In this document: positions 54,701-64,000 of the stretch, in pieces
Layout of the letters: every line of letters starts with the position of its first letter
Position numbering within the stretch: position 1 is the first letter of the stretch
NCBI GenBank assembly: GCA_963920765.1
Contig: OY987244.1
Location: 7,380,501 to 7,444,500 of the forward strand
Direction: 5' to 3'
Length of the DNA stretch: 64,000 nt
Source of the DNA: Ulota crispa
Taxonomy: Eukaryota; Streptophyta; Bryopsida; Orthotrichales; Orthotrichaceae
Translations under genes and position numbers: made by a program
Notes under the pieces: generated by a model
Database searches by the model: none
Told to the model about the DNA's origin: nothing
Seen by the model: the letters and a program-made list of their open reading frames with translations, nothing else

Positions 54701-55626
54701 CAGATTTCTCGCTCTGGATCAGAACAATGAGAGAAGCTAGGGTTTCAAGCACTGATCGATTATCCAGGTCTCTCGCTCTGGATCAAAACACTGAGAGATG
54801 TTAGGGTTTGAAGTCACTGGTGCGATTTCCAGATTTCTTAATCTGGATCAAAACAATGAGAGAAGCTAGGGTTTCAAAGCACTGGTGCGTTTTCTAGATT
54901 TCTCGCTGTGGATTAGAACACTGAGAGAAGTTAGGGTTTGTCAAGCACTGGTCGGTTTCCAGATTTCTTGCTCTGGATCAGACCACTGAGAGAAGTTACG
55001 ATTTCAAAAGCAGTGATGCGTTTTCCACATTTCTTGCTCTGGATCAGAATAGTGAGAGAAGCTAGGGTTTCAAGCACTGTTGCGTTCACCAGATTTCTTG
55101 CTCTAAATCAGAACACAGAGAGAAGTTAGGGTTTAAAAATACTGGTGCGTTTTCCAGAATTCTTGCTCTGGACCAGAACAATGAGAAAAGTTAGGGTTTC
55201 CAAACACTGGTGCATTTTCCAGATTTTTTGCCCTGCATCAGAACCATGAGAGAGCTAGGGTTTCAAGCCACTGGTTTCTTTTCCAGATTTCTTGCTCTGG
55301 ATCAGAACACTGAGAGAAGTTAGGGTTTCGAGCATTGGTCAAGCGAAGAACGAAGATGAATTTGGCGAGTAAGTTACTTCAAAGATGCGGCCGCAGCCTT
55401 CGGAGCCGATGACAGGGCGGTGGTGCTCGTCGTGCAAGTGCTGGAGCTTGTTGTCACGGATGTTGGTGAGGTCGTTGGGATTGACAGCGCGCGTCGTGAG
55501 GCGGATGACGACCGTGCCTGCGGAGGCGCGAGGGATAGGTCGCCGCACCAGCTCCAAGGACGCCTCGCAGCAGCCGTCCTGTGGCACACTAAATCTCGTT
55601 TGCACCACTGCTCTGTTGTTGCTCAT
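51740..55626 (-). CDS. MDR-superfamily NAD(P)H-dependent enoyl/quinone reductase
   Basis: About 341 residues in five exons (55626-55378, 54526-54258, 52886-52765, 52623-52541, 52042-51740), all phases consistent. The medium-chain dehydrogenase/reductase fold is seen: an N-terminal GroES-like part (TTRAVNPNDLTNIRD...RPVIGSEGCGRIFEVGEGV), then a Rossmann part (YLLQTAAASTIGRQVIQICKHW...NVVRRDEFVEELRAIGADEVI) binding NADPH, then DAVGGMLTK and GKVFVYGTLGG. No zinc-ligand pattern is obvious. The NPNDL and TIGR..IQI motifs are closest to the MECR (2-enoyl thioester reductase) and quinone oxidoreductase branch, so it should reduce a C=C bond of an enoyl or quinone substrate; the exact one is open. 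The start is the ATG of MSNNRAVVQ; the upstream extension begins with GTG only. No transit peptide is apparent, which suggests the cytosol. Confidence 0.9.
52684..52712 (+). repeat. Telomere-like repeat in intron
   Basis: TTAAACCCTAAACCCTAAAACCCTAAATCC, about four CCCTAAA-type units, in intron 3 of the reductase gene, close after exon 3 on the coding strand. It is one of many telobox-like AAACCCTA motifs in the window. Confidence 0.7.
52981..54227 (+). mobile_element. Stowaway-like MITE, family A copy 3, internally amplified
   Basis: TA-flanked, 1,247 bp against about 395 bp for the other two copies, in intron 2 of the reductase gene. Ends are CTCCCTCTGTCCCTC and GAGGAACAGAGGGAG. The excess length comes from about four tandem copies of an internal ~140-167-base unit (GAGGAGCTGGCAGCATGC...GCATGTGTCACTAGCACAAAG, from about 53,209, 53,349, 53,516 and 53,679) and from a family B MITE inserted at 53,856. 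Confidence 0.9.
53856..54175 (-). mobile_element. MITE, family B copy 4, nested in family A
   Basis: About 320 bp, ends AAGGTAGCAACACCCATAAG and CTTATGGGTGCTGCTACCTT. It interrupts the family A sequence CATAGTTAATCC, which is intact in the PPR-intron copy, so both edges and the target are known by comparison. Confidence 0.92.
54566..55340 (-). repeat. 12-copy tandem array, unit about 64 bases, in reductase intron 1
   Basis: Each unit reads CCAGATTTCTTGCTCTGG, then ATCAGAACACTGAGAGAAG, TTAGGGTTTCAAGCACTGG and TGCGTTTT. Copies begin at about 54,570, 54,635, 54,699, 54,763, 54,826, 54,894, 54,958, 55,025, 55,089, 55,154, 55,218 and 55,283. Each carries a small dyad (CCAGA and TCTGG, 8 bases apart) and a TTAGGGTTT telobox. 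The array fills almost the whole intron between exons 1 and 2. Confidence 0.92.
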
Positions 55627-58286
55627 TCTGGCCTCTCCTCCCGTCACACTCTCTTGAAATACTGTAACCCTAAAGCTTACACAGAATCCAAGACCAGCTA
55701 TGGTGTGTAAGGGCTCGCTGGGCACGACACAGCGTCGTCTCTCCCGATTCTACAAAAGTATAAGCTTAATGAAAGCAAACTAGCTTGCGACCTAAGAAAT
55801 GTCGCCGTTGCAAGATTCCACACAGAAATGGAGGAATCTTAAAGGTATCTTCTTTGTATGATTTCTAGAGAAAAAGGGTCAGTTAAATCGTTGCTGTCGT
55901 CGTCAATGCTGCATAAATTCAATAAAAATTAAGCAGGAATCTTTGGATGGCACTGTTGCTGAAATGACTTGTCTGTCATTCCCATGCAGCATAAGAAGAG
56001 CATCCACACCTTTATTTTCAATGTTTGACTTGCGAAGTGTTTACATATACTTTTGATGACCTCTCAAAATTCTTGTCCCTTACTCTTGCTTTTCAATTGT
56101 GTTGCACAAATAGGTAATTGACCAATCAGCACAAGTGGAGTATAGGAGAAAGCTCACAAAACTAAGGACCAACAACAATTTTGAGGGTCATTGCTTGACA
56201 TTCATAGTTTGAGTGTTACAAGAAAATTTTGAAGGGTCTTGAGCCCTTATCATCCAAGTATTGCATGTGTCAACCGTGAGTATGTAATGGTGCAAATGTT
56301 ATAGTATATTTGCTCTTTAGAAAAAAGCCTAACATTCTACTATTATTTATTAGAGGCAAACTTGCTTACTAACATGGAATCGCAAAACATCAAAATCACA
56401 AATAAGTTTGCAATGTAAACTCATTTGTTGTTTTTGTGTTTTTTTGACTCTAGGGCCTAACATGGAAATTTGGCCTAAGTAACCAAGAATTTTTTATTTC
56501 ACCTTTCCTTGAAATGACAATCTAGAATATCTTGTTGGTTGGCCACACTCATAAAGAATAAGGGGTTTCAAATCCTAATACATTTTGTATCTATGTCTAT
56601 TTTTTTCATTTTGCACTTCTTTGCAAGAATAATATTTGATTTCTCTTAGTGGTTTCAATGGCTTGTTTTTTGTTTTTTTCTTCCCTTTCTTACATAAGAA
56701 GGCCCATGCTTCTTGTCTTCTCAAGCAAGAGAACCTATGCTTGCACTTTTGCACACCTTGCCAAGTACACAAAATATTTTGGTTTTTTCATAAGAAAATT
56801 CAATCTTGTGTAAAAAATCTTCTATTTGTTTAGGAAAAAAGCCTTGAAACACCTTAAATTTTCTTGAGATTTGAAACCCCATGACACAACCCACCAAGAA
56901 GTGATTGAACATGTGATCCACATACCTTCCAACAATTGTTGTAATACAAGGCAAAAAAATTCAAATACAATTATCACATGAAAAAATGAATTATGCTAGA
57001 CAATACAAGCACTTACAAAAGCAACTTAGAGGGTTTCGCCTTTATACATCAATGAGAAGGTCATGAATTCAACCCAAGCATTGGCAAGGTGGTGAGATGC
57101 TTACCATTACAATACAATACACTCGATTATGGTGAAAGGACCAAACAACCTCATCACACAGGACCTTCAGAAATTTTCAAATAATGAAACATTTTAGCTC
57201 TTTTTTGGATCTACCTCCAAACAAAAGCATCAATGACGAAATACTTTAATTTTGTCAATCTTTTAGACTAGAGTTAACTTTGAACCATTTCCAGCAAACA
57301 ATTCACTACTAGAGGTCTTTTGGACTAGAATTAATCTCCTTCTTTTGGCACATCGTAGAAAACATTCAACTTCAACAATAACAACATGCAATGTGTACTC
57401 TTCTTTTACAACAAGGAACACTCACAATCAATGTTCACAAAATTTGGCTCAATGACTCATCAATTGGCAACTTGGAGGGGCATCCAACTCTTTAATTACT
57501 TGGATATCACGTGGTTTACAACTTGGATGTGGCTAGATTTTTATTTCCACAACTTCATTGCTAGGCCCTTTAAAAATTGTTTGTTGCAATAATTTTCAAT
57601 AAAAATTACTGTAGCAATAGTAAATATTTATAGAGTGTAAAATGCCAAGTATGGGGCAATCTAAATGTAATATACAATGTACCACATTTTTTTTACAACT
57701 ACAAAGAAGAAATGTGAATACCAAAGTATTAACTTTGCATTAGTATGTACATCAATGTACCGGGAGTTTTGGCATTTAGTTACAAGCTAATTAGTTGATT
57801 TTGAGAATTGTCGAATTGAATTCAAAAGTTTACAAAAAAAACCGACTATTTAAGAGGAGAAAAATAAAAGATTCTTTGTTTCTATAGACTTAGCTCGGAG
57901 TATACTCTAGACAACTAGTTGACCCAAGAAAATGTAAGATCCCCGGACTGTGATGTACATGTAGCAACATTGGTTGCCACTTAACCTAATTAGGGAAAGC
58001 ATATATGGGATCACTGCACATAAGCTGTGTTGATCGATTCCCAGTGTCTCTCCGCACGAACTTACTCAGTGCCTCTCGTCGCGACAGCGATCACTGCTGC
58101 GGCAGCCGATTCTCGGAAAAATCGATGGCAAGGAACAAGTACTCTCTTGCAAAATCCTGGTGCAACGCGGTGTTGCTCCAGTGGCCAAAGATTTTGTTGC
58201 AGTGAGTATCGCGTCTCTCTTTGGCAAGCATGGTTGATAAAGCAGCGATGGGGGAGGGGCGGAGGAGATGGCCAGGGGTTTTTAAG
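55627..58286. other. Spacer between the reductase start and the TauE gene end
   Basis: Contains the reductase promoter (no clear TATA seen), AT-rich sequence, and a dispersed repeat at about 57,440-57,690 shared with 33.5-33.8 kb. No gene is seen. The 58,000-58,286 part is probably the TauE 3' UTR. Confidence 0.45.
57440..57690 (+). repeat. Dispersed repeat shared with 33.5-33.8 kb
   Basis: TTGGCAACTTGGAGGGGCATCC, TACAACTTGGATGTGGCTAG, GCCCTTTAAA, TATTTATAGAGTGTAAAAT and GGGGCAATCTAAA occur in the same order as in the WAT1-gene intron. Family unknown. Confidence 0.6.
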
Positions 58287-61200
58287 TTAGCCACAGGGCG
58301 TGTGGAAGCCCATGTAGGAGCCCTGGTGGAACTGCCGGTACACGTCGAGGCTGCCGAAGCCGGCCATCATGACGGCGCTGATGCCCATCACGATGGCCAC
58401 GGAGAACACGATGATGGAGGCGCGCCCGTACTTGGAGATGGCGTGGTGCACCACGCTCAGCCCCACCAGCGACGCCACGAAGCACAGCACCGCGAAGAAG
58501 AGCGCGAAGTCCATGGGAATGCGCCCCAGCAGCCAGAACTCCACCACCGACAGCGACGACGAGAACGCCACCATGAACGCCGTCGTCGCTGCCGTCACCT
58601 GCCATCACTCCCCCGGGGTTAGGGTTTCATTACCACATTTATTCTCCCTCTTGCTTTTTCCATGAAACCCTAACACTAGAGCTTTCCGATTGCATGATAA
58701 ACCCTATCACTAGAGCATGCTTTTTCCATGAAATCCTAATGCTAGAGTTTTCCGAAACCCTAACGCGAGAGCTCTCCGATTCCATGAAACCCTAACACGA
58801 GAGCCTTCGGATGCATCCGCACCCTGTTGCACGCAACTTGGAGCTCTTGAAAGCAAGTGTGAGCAAGTGTGCAAGATGCATCCCCGACCAAGGGCTTGCT
58901 CAAATCTCCAATGCCCTAATCTCCAATGTCCTACCCTTGCCCTCAATGCCCTACCCTTGCCCTCAAGTAAGTACAAGCAAGCATTGAGAGCATAAAAAGG
59001 AGGACAAATGTTGAGCTTCAATTCTGGGCCTCTTGTGTTGACCAATCAACAAATTTTGATTGTCTTGGGCATGCTAACAAGTCATCAAATCTTGGATATT
59101 CCAATGTTGAGCTACAACTGAGCAAGCCTTGGCTTGCAGTGAGGCACATCAAGCGGACCAGCCATGCCAAGTGCTATTGAGAACCTGTTTAGCTGTTTAG
59201 TGTGCGTACAAGTGTAAGGATGCTCTAACGCGAGAGCTTTCTAATTCCATGAAACCCTAATGCGAGAGCTTTCTGAGGACCAGCCACGCCAAGTGCTATT
59301 GAGAACCTGTTTAGCTGTTTAGTGTGTGTGCGTACAAGTGTAAGAATGCTCTAACGCGAGAGCTTTCTAATTCCATGAAACCCTAATGCGAGAGCTTTCT
59401 GAGGACCAGCCACGCCAAGTGCTATTGAGAGCCTGTTTAGCTGTTTAGTGTGCATACAAGTGTAAGGATGCTCTAACGCGAGAGCTTTCTAATTCCATGA
59501 AACCCTAATGCGAGAGCTTTCTGAGGACCAGCCACGCCAAGTGCTATTGAGAGCCTGTTTAGCTGTTTAGTGTGCGTACAAGTGTAAGGATGCTCTAACG
59601 CGAGAGCTTTCTAATTCCATGAAACCCTAATGCGAGAGCTTTCTGAGGTATCAGAACTCTAGAAACTGCAGTCGAAGTGACAAGAGGGAGAGACAAAGGC
59701 AAGGTACCTGAGGGTGCATTCCAGTTTCCATGAGGAGTGGATTCATGAGCATGCCACCACCGATCCCTAACATGCCGCCTAAGAGCCCTGCCACCATCGC
59801 CATCCCTGGGAAGAGCGTCAGAGCGCGGTTTCTGGTTACCTCTCCCGCTTCCTGTAAACAATCCACACCACCATCTCCCTCCTCATCAACCTAATTCACT
59901 GCCAAATCTGGATAACGTGCAAAGATTTGAAGCGCTCGGTTGCAAGCAGCACAGAGTCACAGATGCTTTACCTGTTCGAGCAAGGAACACCGCTTCGGAT
60001 GCCGGAACGCCGCCCACACCGTCACCAGCATCGCCAAAGGAACCTGACTCGCTGTCAATATCCAGTACCCTAACCCGCAGCTCTTCAACGGCAAAACTCC
60101 CTGAGACCACAAAATACAGCCTCCTCTCAGGACAAACCCTAAACCCTAACTCACACTCTCGAGTTGCTCAATTCGCTTCCACAGTGACGAATATTCAAAA
60201 CCCTAATTTCAGGAGTGCATTTTACCTGAGTCGTTTTACTGCCTCGGAGAAGTTGTATTATGAAGAAAGTCAGCCACACGAGTCCGAGACAGACAGTCTT
60301 CCCGGAGGAGCACGCTGCTGCTTTTCCTTCTGAAGGATTCTTCGTCAACGGCGCCAGCAAAGGTACATGCAATTCTTCACTTGCGTTCTCTGAATTTATA
60401 TCCAGCCATAATAGTTCCTCCGCCTTTGCCTTGGCTTCCTCCGCTGCAAGATCACAATTGTTAAGAAACTTGGCGAAACCCTAACCCTAAAGAATTGTTT
60501 TGCGCTACAGAGGAATTAGGGTTTGGAAGAAGATGACCTTGTATGGAAGTGAAGAGACTAGTCTTGACATCGCTACAGAGGAATTAGGGTTTGGAAGAAG
60601 CTAACCTTGTATGGAACTGAAGAGATGAGTCTTGTTGTCACTACAGAGGAATTAGGGTTTGGAAAGAGATTAGTCTTGACATTGCTACAGATGAAGTAGG
60701 ATTTGGAAGAAGCTGACCTTGTATGGAAGTGAAGAGTTGAGTGTTAACGTCGCCGCGCTCAACGCCATCGCCACTCTCACCGCTCGCTCTCGCATCCGCC
60801 AATTGCGACTCCATGCGCCATCGCTTCAACCCGTTGTTGCAACTGCGAGACGTGATATACCCCAGGATAACAGTCAGCTGTGCGATAATCAGCCACCCGG
60901 GGAACATGATGTTGCAAATGACGCCGATGCTAATTCCCAGCAGCATGTTGGGCTGCAGCAAAAGCGCCACGTCGTAGTTGATCACGCTCTTGTGCGGGAG
61001 CAACGGGTGGCGCTGGGGGAGGTTCCAAATGAGGTTAGCGATGGAGCCGCCGAGGATGACGAAGTTGGAGAGCGCGGCGGAGGTTTTGGCGTCGAAGCGG
61101 AGGAGAAGGTTGAAGATGGGGATGAAGAGCCCGCCACCACCGATGCCGCCCGCGCTACAAATTGACGCGCCCAGGAACAAGAGCACCACGGCGGAGTTCA

Positions 61201-61435
61201 CCTGCCATCCCGGCTGGAGCTTGGGCCAGTCCCGCTGCTTCACGTCGTCTCCGAGCCCGATGAATGCGTACAGCTTCACCCTCTCAAATACTTGCAGGGA
61301 TTTCGCAGCGTAAAGTTGCACTCTCGTAGCTGCAGGCTGGTCGATGACTTGCGTGGCTTGTGTCCCGTGCACTGCGACCACGAATGCTAAGCAAACCAGT
61401 GTTGATAGCAGCCACCTTTGCCGCAACAGACACAT
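58287..61435 (-). CDS. TauE/SafE-family membrane permease (sulfite exporter-like)
   Basis: About 506 residues in five exons (61435-60718, 60443-60226, 60100-59972, 59851-59708, 58598-58287), all phases consistent. The N-terminus has a signal peptide, MCLLRQRWLLSTLVCLAFVVAVHGTQA. Two homologous TauE halves follow: the first with CSAGGIGGGGLFIPIFNLLL and ALSNFVILGGSIANLIWNLP, the second with GGMLGIGGGMLMNPLLMETG and VTAATTAFMVAFSSSLSVVE, separated by a hydrophilic linker (about residues 225-300). It ends HQGSYMGFHTPCG. Bacterial relatives export sulfite, taurine-derived or other organosulfur anions; plant members are secretory-pathway proteins of largely unknown substrate. The ATG at 61435 is chosen because it directly starts the signal peptide; the longer frame begins with GTG after a splice-acceptor-like CTGCAG. 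Confidence 0.93.
58806..59648 (-). repeat. TTAGAGC-related sequence and ~122-bp tandem array in TauE intron 4
   Basis: 58,806-59,229 resembles the family F element at 45.6-45.9 kb. Its right end has then been amplified: the unit GGATGCTCTAACGCGAGAGC...CCATGAAACCCTAATGCGAG...GGACCAGCCACGCCAAGTGC...TGTTTAGTGTGCGTACAAGTG is repeated, with starts near 59,217, 59,343, 59,466 and 59,588. Copies are almost identical, so the array is recent. Confidence 0.85.
60500..60740 (-). repeat. Tandem copies of the TauE exon 1 tail and donor site
   Basis: On the coding strand CTCTTCACTTCCATACAAG followed by GT occurs three times: the real exon 1 end (donor at 60,717) and copies with donors at 60,605 and 60,537. 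Each is followed by CTTCTTCCAAACCCTAATTCC and, further on, a CTCTGTAG acceptor-like motif. The intron is about 270 bases and largely made of these units. Confidence 0.88.
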
Positions 61436-64000
61436 TTCGACGTTGAAAGCTTTGCTGCTACCTCGCCAATTAAGCACTGCAGGTCTACTATGATTTGTCC
61501 AGCAACCTCAACGACGTGTTGAATTACCTGCAAAATCCAATCGACAAAATGCTTCAGCACACGAGCTTCACTAGCTCAATCGCGCTTCTGTTATTAGAGC
61601 AGCTCCACCCCTTTCACTGAACAGAGAATGCGACAAGTGCTTTGGAGAGCCACGAAGCAGGTCAATCGGGGTCAGTCGCAGTAGCTGTTCCACCATTTCC
61701 GAAACACTCCCATAACACTGAAGCTAACTTCTCGCCTCTGGATGTGGCCAACACCCTTTCTACCATTTTCAAAACACTCCCATTGCACTCAGGCTAACCT
61801 CTTGCCTTTTGATGTGTCCAACCCAACACCCTTTCTGCTTCTTCTTTTCCAGCCCCTTTCAACTATATTTAAGCTATTCGAGTTCTTCAGTGAGATCTAA
61901 AGCTTGTACCGGCTCTCTGTGTTCTCTGGAAATCGGTAGCACCTCTGCCCAAACTCCATGCGTACAGGTTCAGTGTGCCTTTTCCATCTACGGTGGTGGC
62001 GATGCTCTTACCCGCCGAGAAGGTAATGCAACAGAATTTTGGTATCAAGCAAGCGCATACGAAGCCGGAAGCACCGAAAGGCGTGGCAAGCGAATGTTTC
62101 AACAGCCAAAAGCATCTCTCCCTCTCAGTAGTGCAAGGAACACGACAAAAGGAGCGATAAGATTATGACCGGTGGCGCAGACTTACCGCAATTGACAAAA
62201 AGATGCTTCCGGAGCCTAATCACCCAAGCTAATGCCACTTCTCAGTACTTCCAAATCTCTGCCACCCAGCACTGAATTAGCGAGCTTCAGCAATCCAGAC
62301 AGAAATTCTCACCAGTGAAAAGAAAATCAGTTCACCTCACCGAAACGCCGAATTACTGCAAGTGAGAGTGTGACGACGATTGCTCTTGGCTTGTCAGTGG
62401 CTAGTGACAGCTGCAAATACAGACACACCACTGAATGACTGAACGCATCTGCAGGGGCCAAAAACCCTGACGTCCAAGCCCTCACAGCCTGGTTACAGAC
62501 AATTTTCCCTTGCAAAATAAGCTGGATATGTCGCACCCGACGTACACTGACACGCTCTTCGTACCACCACCACGTACCACACCGCCGTGATTTTTTGCAG
62601 GTCGGGTTTGCTTTCACGGATTCTTAGCGTGACTTCATATGCATAGCTTCAACTTGACCAATCTTTGGGACAAGCTGGCTGATGAGAACGGCTTGATTCT
62701 CATGGACTGTGCCCAATCTCATCACTCCGAGAGCATGAGTGTTTTGGGGTGTTTGGGTGAGTTTGGGATATTTGGGTGAGTTTGGGATATTTGGGTGAGT
62801 TTGGGATATTTGGGTGAGTTTTTTCTTGATGCGGTCAAAAGGTGTGAGCTACTGGAGGATCTAGCTAGAAGTGTGAGTAATTGGGGGTCTAGAAAACGAG
62901 TTGCAATTGTGCACCATTCATACAAAAAGTGTCTGGTTCGGTTCGGTTCCGTTCGGTGTCCTGTTGGTGTGACTCACATGCTGACATGCACGAGCTGGCG
63001 GGATTGCCTTTCGGGAATGTTTAATTTATTTTTTAATACGAAACGTGACGAGGAAGATCCGGAGTTTGCTGATCCACCGTCGCCCCTCCTGCAGTGGCAT
63101 CTTTTTCTTTGAGTCTTTCTGACGTTGATTGGCGATAAGCGGCAGCGGCGGACGGTTCCGTGATTTTGTTTTATCGGTGGTCGAGCGACACGCACGCTAG
63201 AATGCATCCATGCAGGAAAAGAGTCAAAGGGATAATACCATCCATCTATGCGTGCACATTCATCCATAAAGTTTCCACCACTGTAATGTTATTATTTTTC
63301 ATTCCTATTTTTGGTGCACGTGATGTTCCTTAGATAAGGTAGGAGGCTCATGAATGGACCATCTAAAGGCTGAAACTGAATTTTGGGGAGGTGAAACTTT
63401 TTGAACTGTTTTTTCAGTAAACTTTCCTTGAAAAACAAGAAGAATTGACATCTAACCCAAGTTGTTTCATATTTTTTGGAGCTTTGCCGAATTAGTTATA
63501 AAATTTTGAACTGAAAAGGCCATAGGGCTCTATAACGGTTCACCTTCTCAAATGTACACTTTTTATACACTTTTGAAACCTATGAAAAACAGCATGTACA
63601 TAGGAAATACATTTGAAAAGGTGGACCAAATTTGAGCCTGAGCAGAATATGAGCCTCCTACCTTACTCGGGTATTTGTGCAAATGAAGGCACCATCAACA
63701 CGGAGACCGTGAATGGGGTTGCAAACTAGCCACTTGCGCCTTGCCCCATTAAGGTTATTTAATGGCCGCCTTCCTTTTCTTTGTTTGAAAATTTTAAAGT
63801 CCCAATAACAGGTCAATTTTGTCCACTCTTGCAACAATTCTAGGTATTGCAAGGGGTCAAATGTGAGTTGCTGCAAACTGTTGCAGAGAAGTGCAAGTTA
63901 CTCCAAGCATTGTAGCATTCAAGAGAACATTACAAGGGAAGTCTAAGGGCAGTGGAAAACAAGGAAATTTGTAGTTTGTAAAGGTCATTTTAATGAGGCC
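61436..64000. other. Region upstream of the TauE gene
   Basis: Contains the TauE promoter and probably a leader intron. A half element with a TTAGAGCAGCTCCACC end starts near 61,594. Between 61,800 and 64,000 no frame on either strand resembles a known protein. Another gene may begin beyond the window edge. Confidence 0.4.
62746..62822 (+). repeat. 19-base minisatellite
   Basis: TTTGGGTGAGTTTGGGATA is repeated about four times. It makes the low-complexity open frames seen on both strands here. Confidence 0.85.

Noticed and set aside
54566-55340. CRISPR-like array
   Set aside because: Units are contiguous with no unique spacers, in a plant nuclear intron; it is a minisatellite.
55378-55725. 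Longer N-terminus for the reductase
   Set aside because: The extension starts with GTG and has no ATG; MSNNRAVVQ at 55626 is the first ATG and gives a normal family length.
35770-61435. A sulfur-metabolism gene cluster (Moco sulfurase, TauE/SafE and neighbours on one strand)
   Set aside because: The two genes are 14 kb apart with unrelated genes between, and nothing in the sequence indicates co-regulation. Same-strand neighbours are expected by chance in plants.
61809-63112. Possible small genes from plus-strand frames at 61.8-62.2 and 62.8-63.1 kb
   Set aside because: No recognisable domain, low-complexity or repeat-derived composition, and no splice-consistent extension.

Overview
The window is nuclear DNA of a land plant. 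The genes are rich in short-to-medium introns with GT-AG borders. The gene families are plant ones: a full-size PDR/ABCG transporter, a P-class PPR protein, a WAT1-type EamA transporter, a molybdenum cofactor sulfurase of the ABA3 type, a plastid DUF3007 protein and a plant TauE/SafE protein. Plant telobox/telomere-type motifs (AAACCCTAA) and TA-flanked Stowaway-like MITEs are common. Exons are clearly richer in GC than the AT-rich introns and spacers. I cannot fix the species from sequence alone; the protein style suggests a seed-free plant, but that is a weak inference.

Layout: 1.4-9.5 kb (+) PDR-type ABC transporter; 11.8-15.3 kb (-) decayed hAT transposon; 18.2-21.0 kb (+) PPR protein; 21-29.6 kb gene-free land holding MITEs and fold-back elements; 29.8-35.1 kb (+) WAT1/EamA transporter; 35.8-44.1 kb (-) molybdenum cofactor sulfurase, convergent with the previous gene; 47.0-49.3 kb (-) DUF3007 plastid membrane protein; 51.7-55.6 kb (-) MDR-family enoyl/quinone reductase; 58.3-61.4 kb (-) TauE/SafE permease; 61.4-64 kb no recognisable gene. 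I rebuilt seven spliced gene models. Codon phase carries through every junction I chose, and none contains an in-frame stop, so all seven look functional. The neighbours do not form an evident pathway. Moco sulfurase and a TauE-family protein both touch sulfur chemistry, but nothing in the sequence links them.

The most unusual aspect is how the introns are built. Several have grown by tandem duplication, and in at least two genes (WAT1 intron 2 and TauE intron 1) the duplicated unit carries the tail of the upstream exon plus its 5' splice site, leaving several near-identical donor sites in a row. Other introns hold a 12-copy 64-bp array, a ~122-bp array, or MITEs of four or more families. One MITE is nested inside another, so the empty site can be read directly. 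I see no operon-like, CRISPR or defence system, no tRNA or rRNA gene, and no virus-derived gene.
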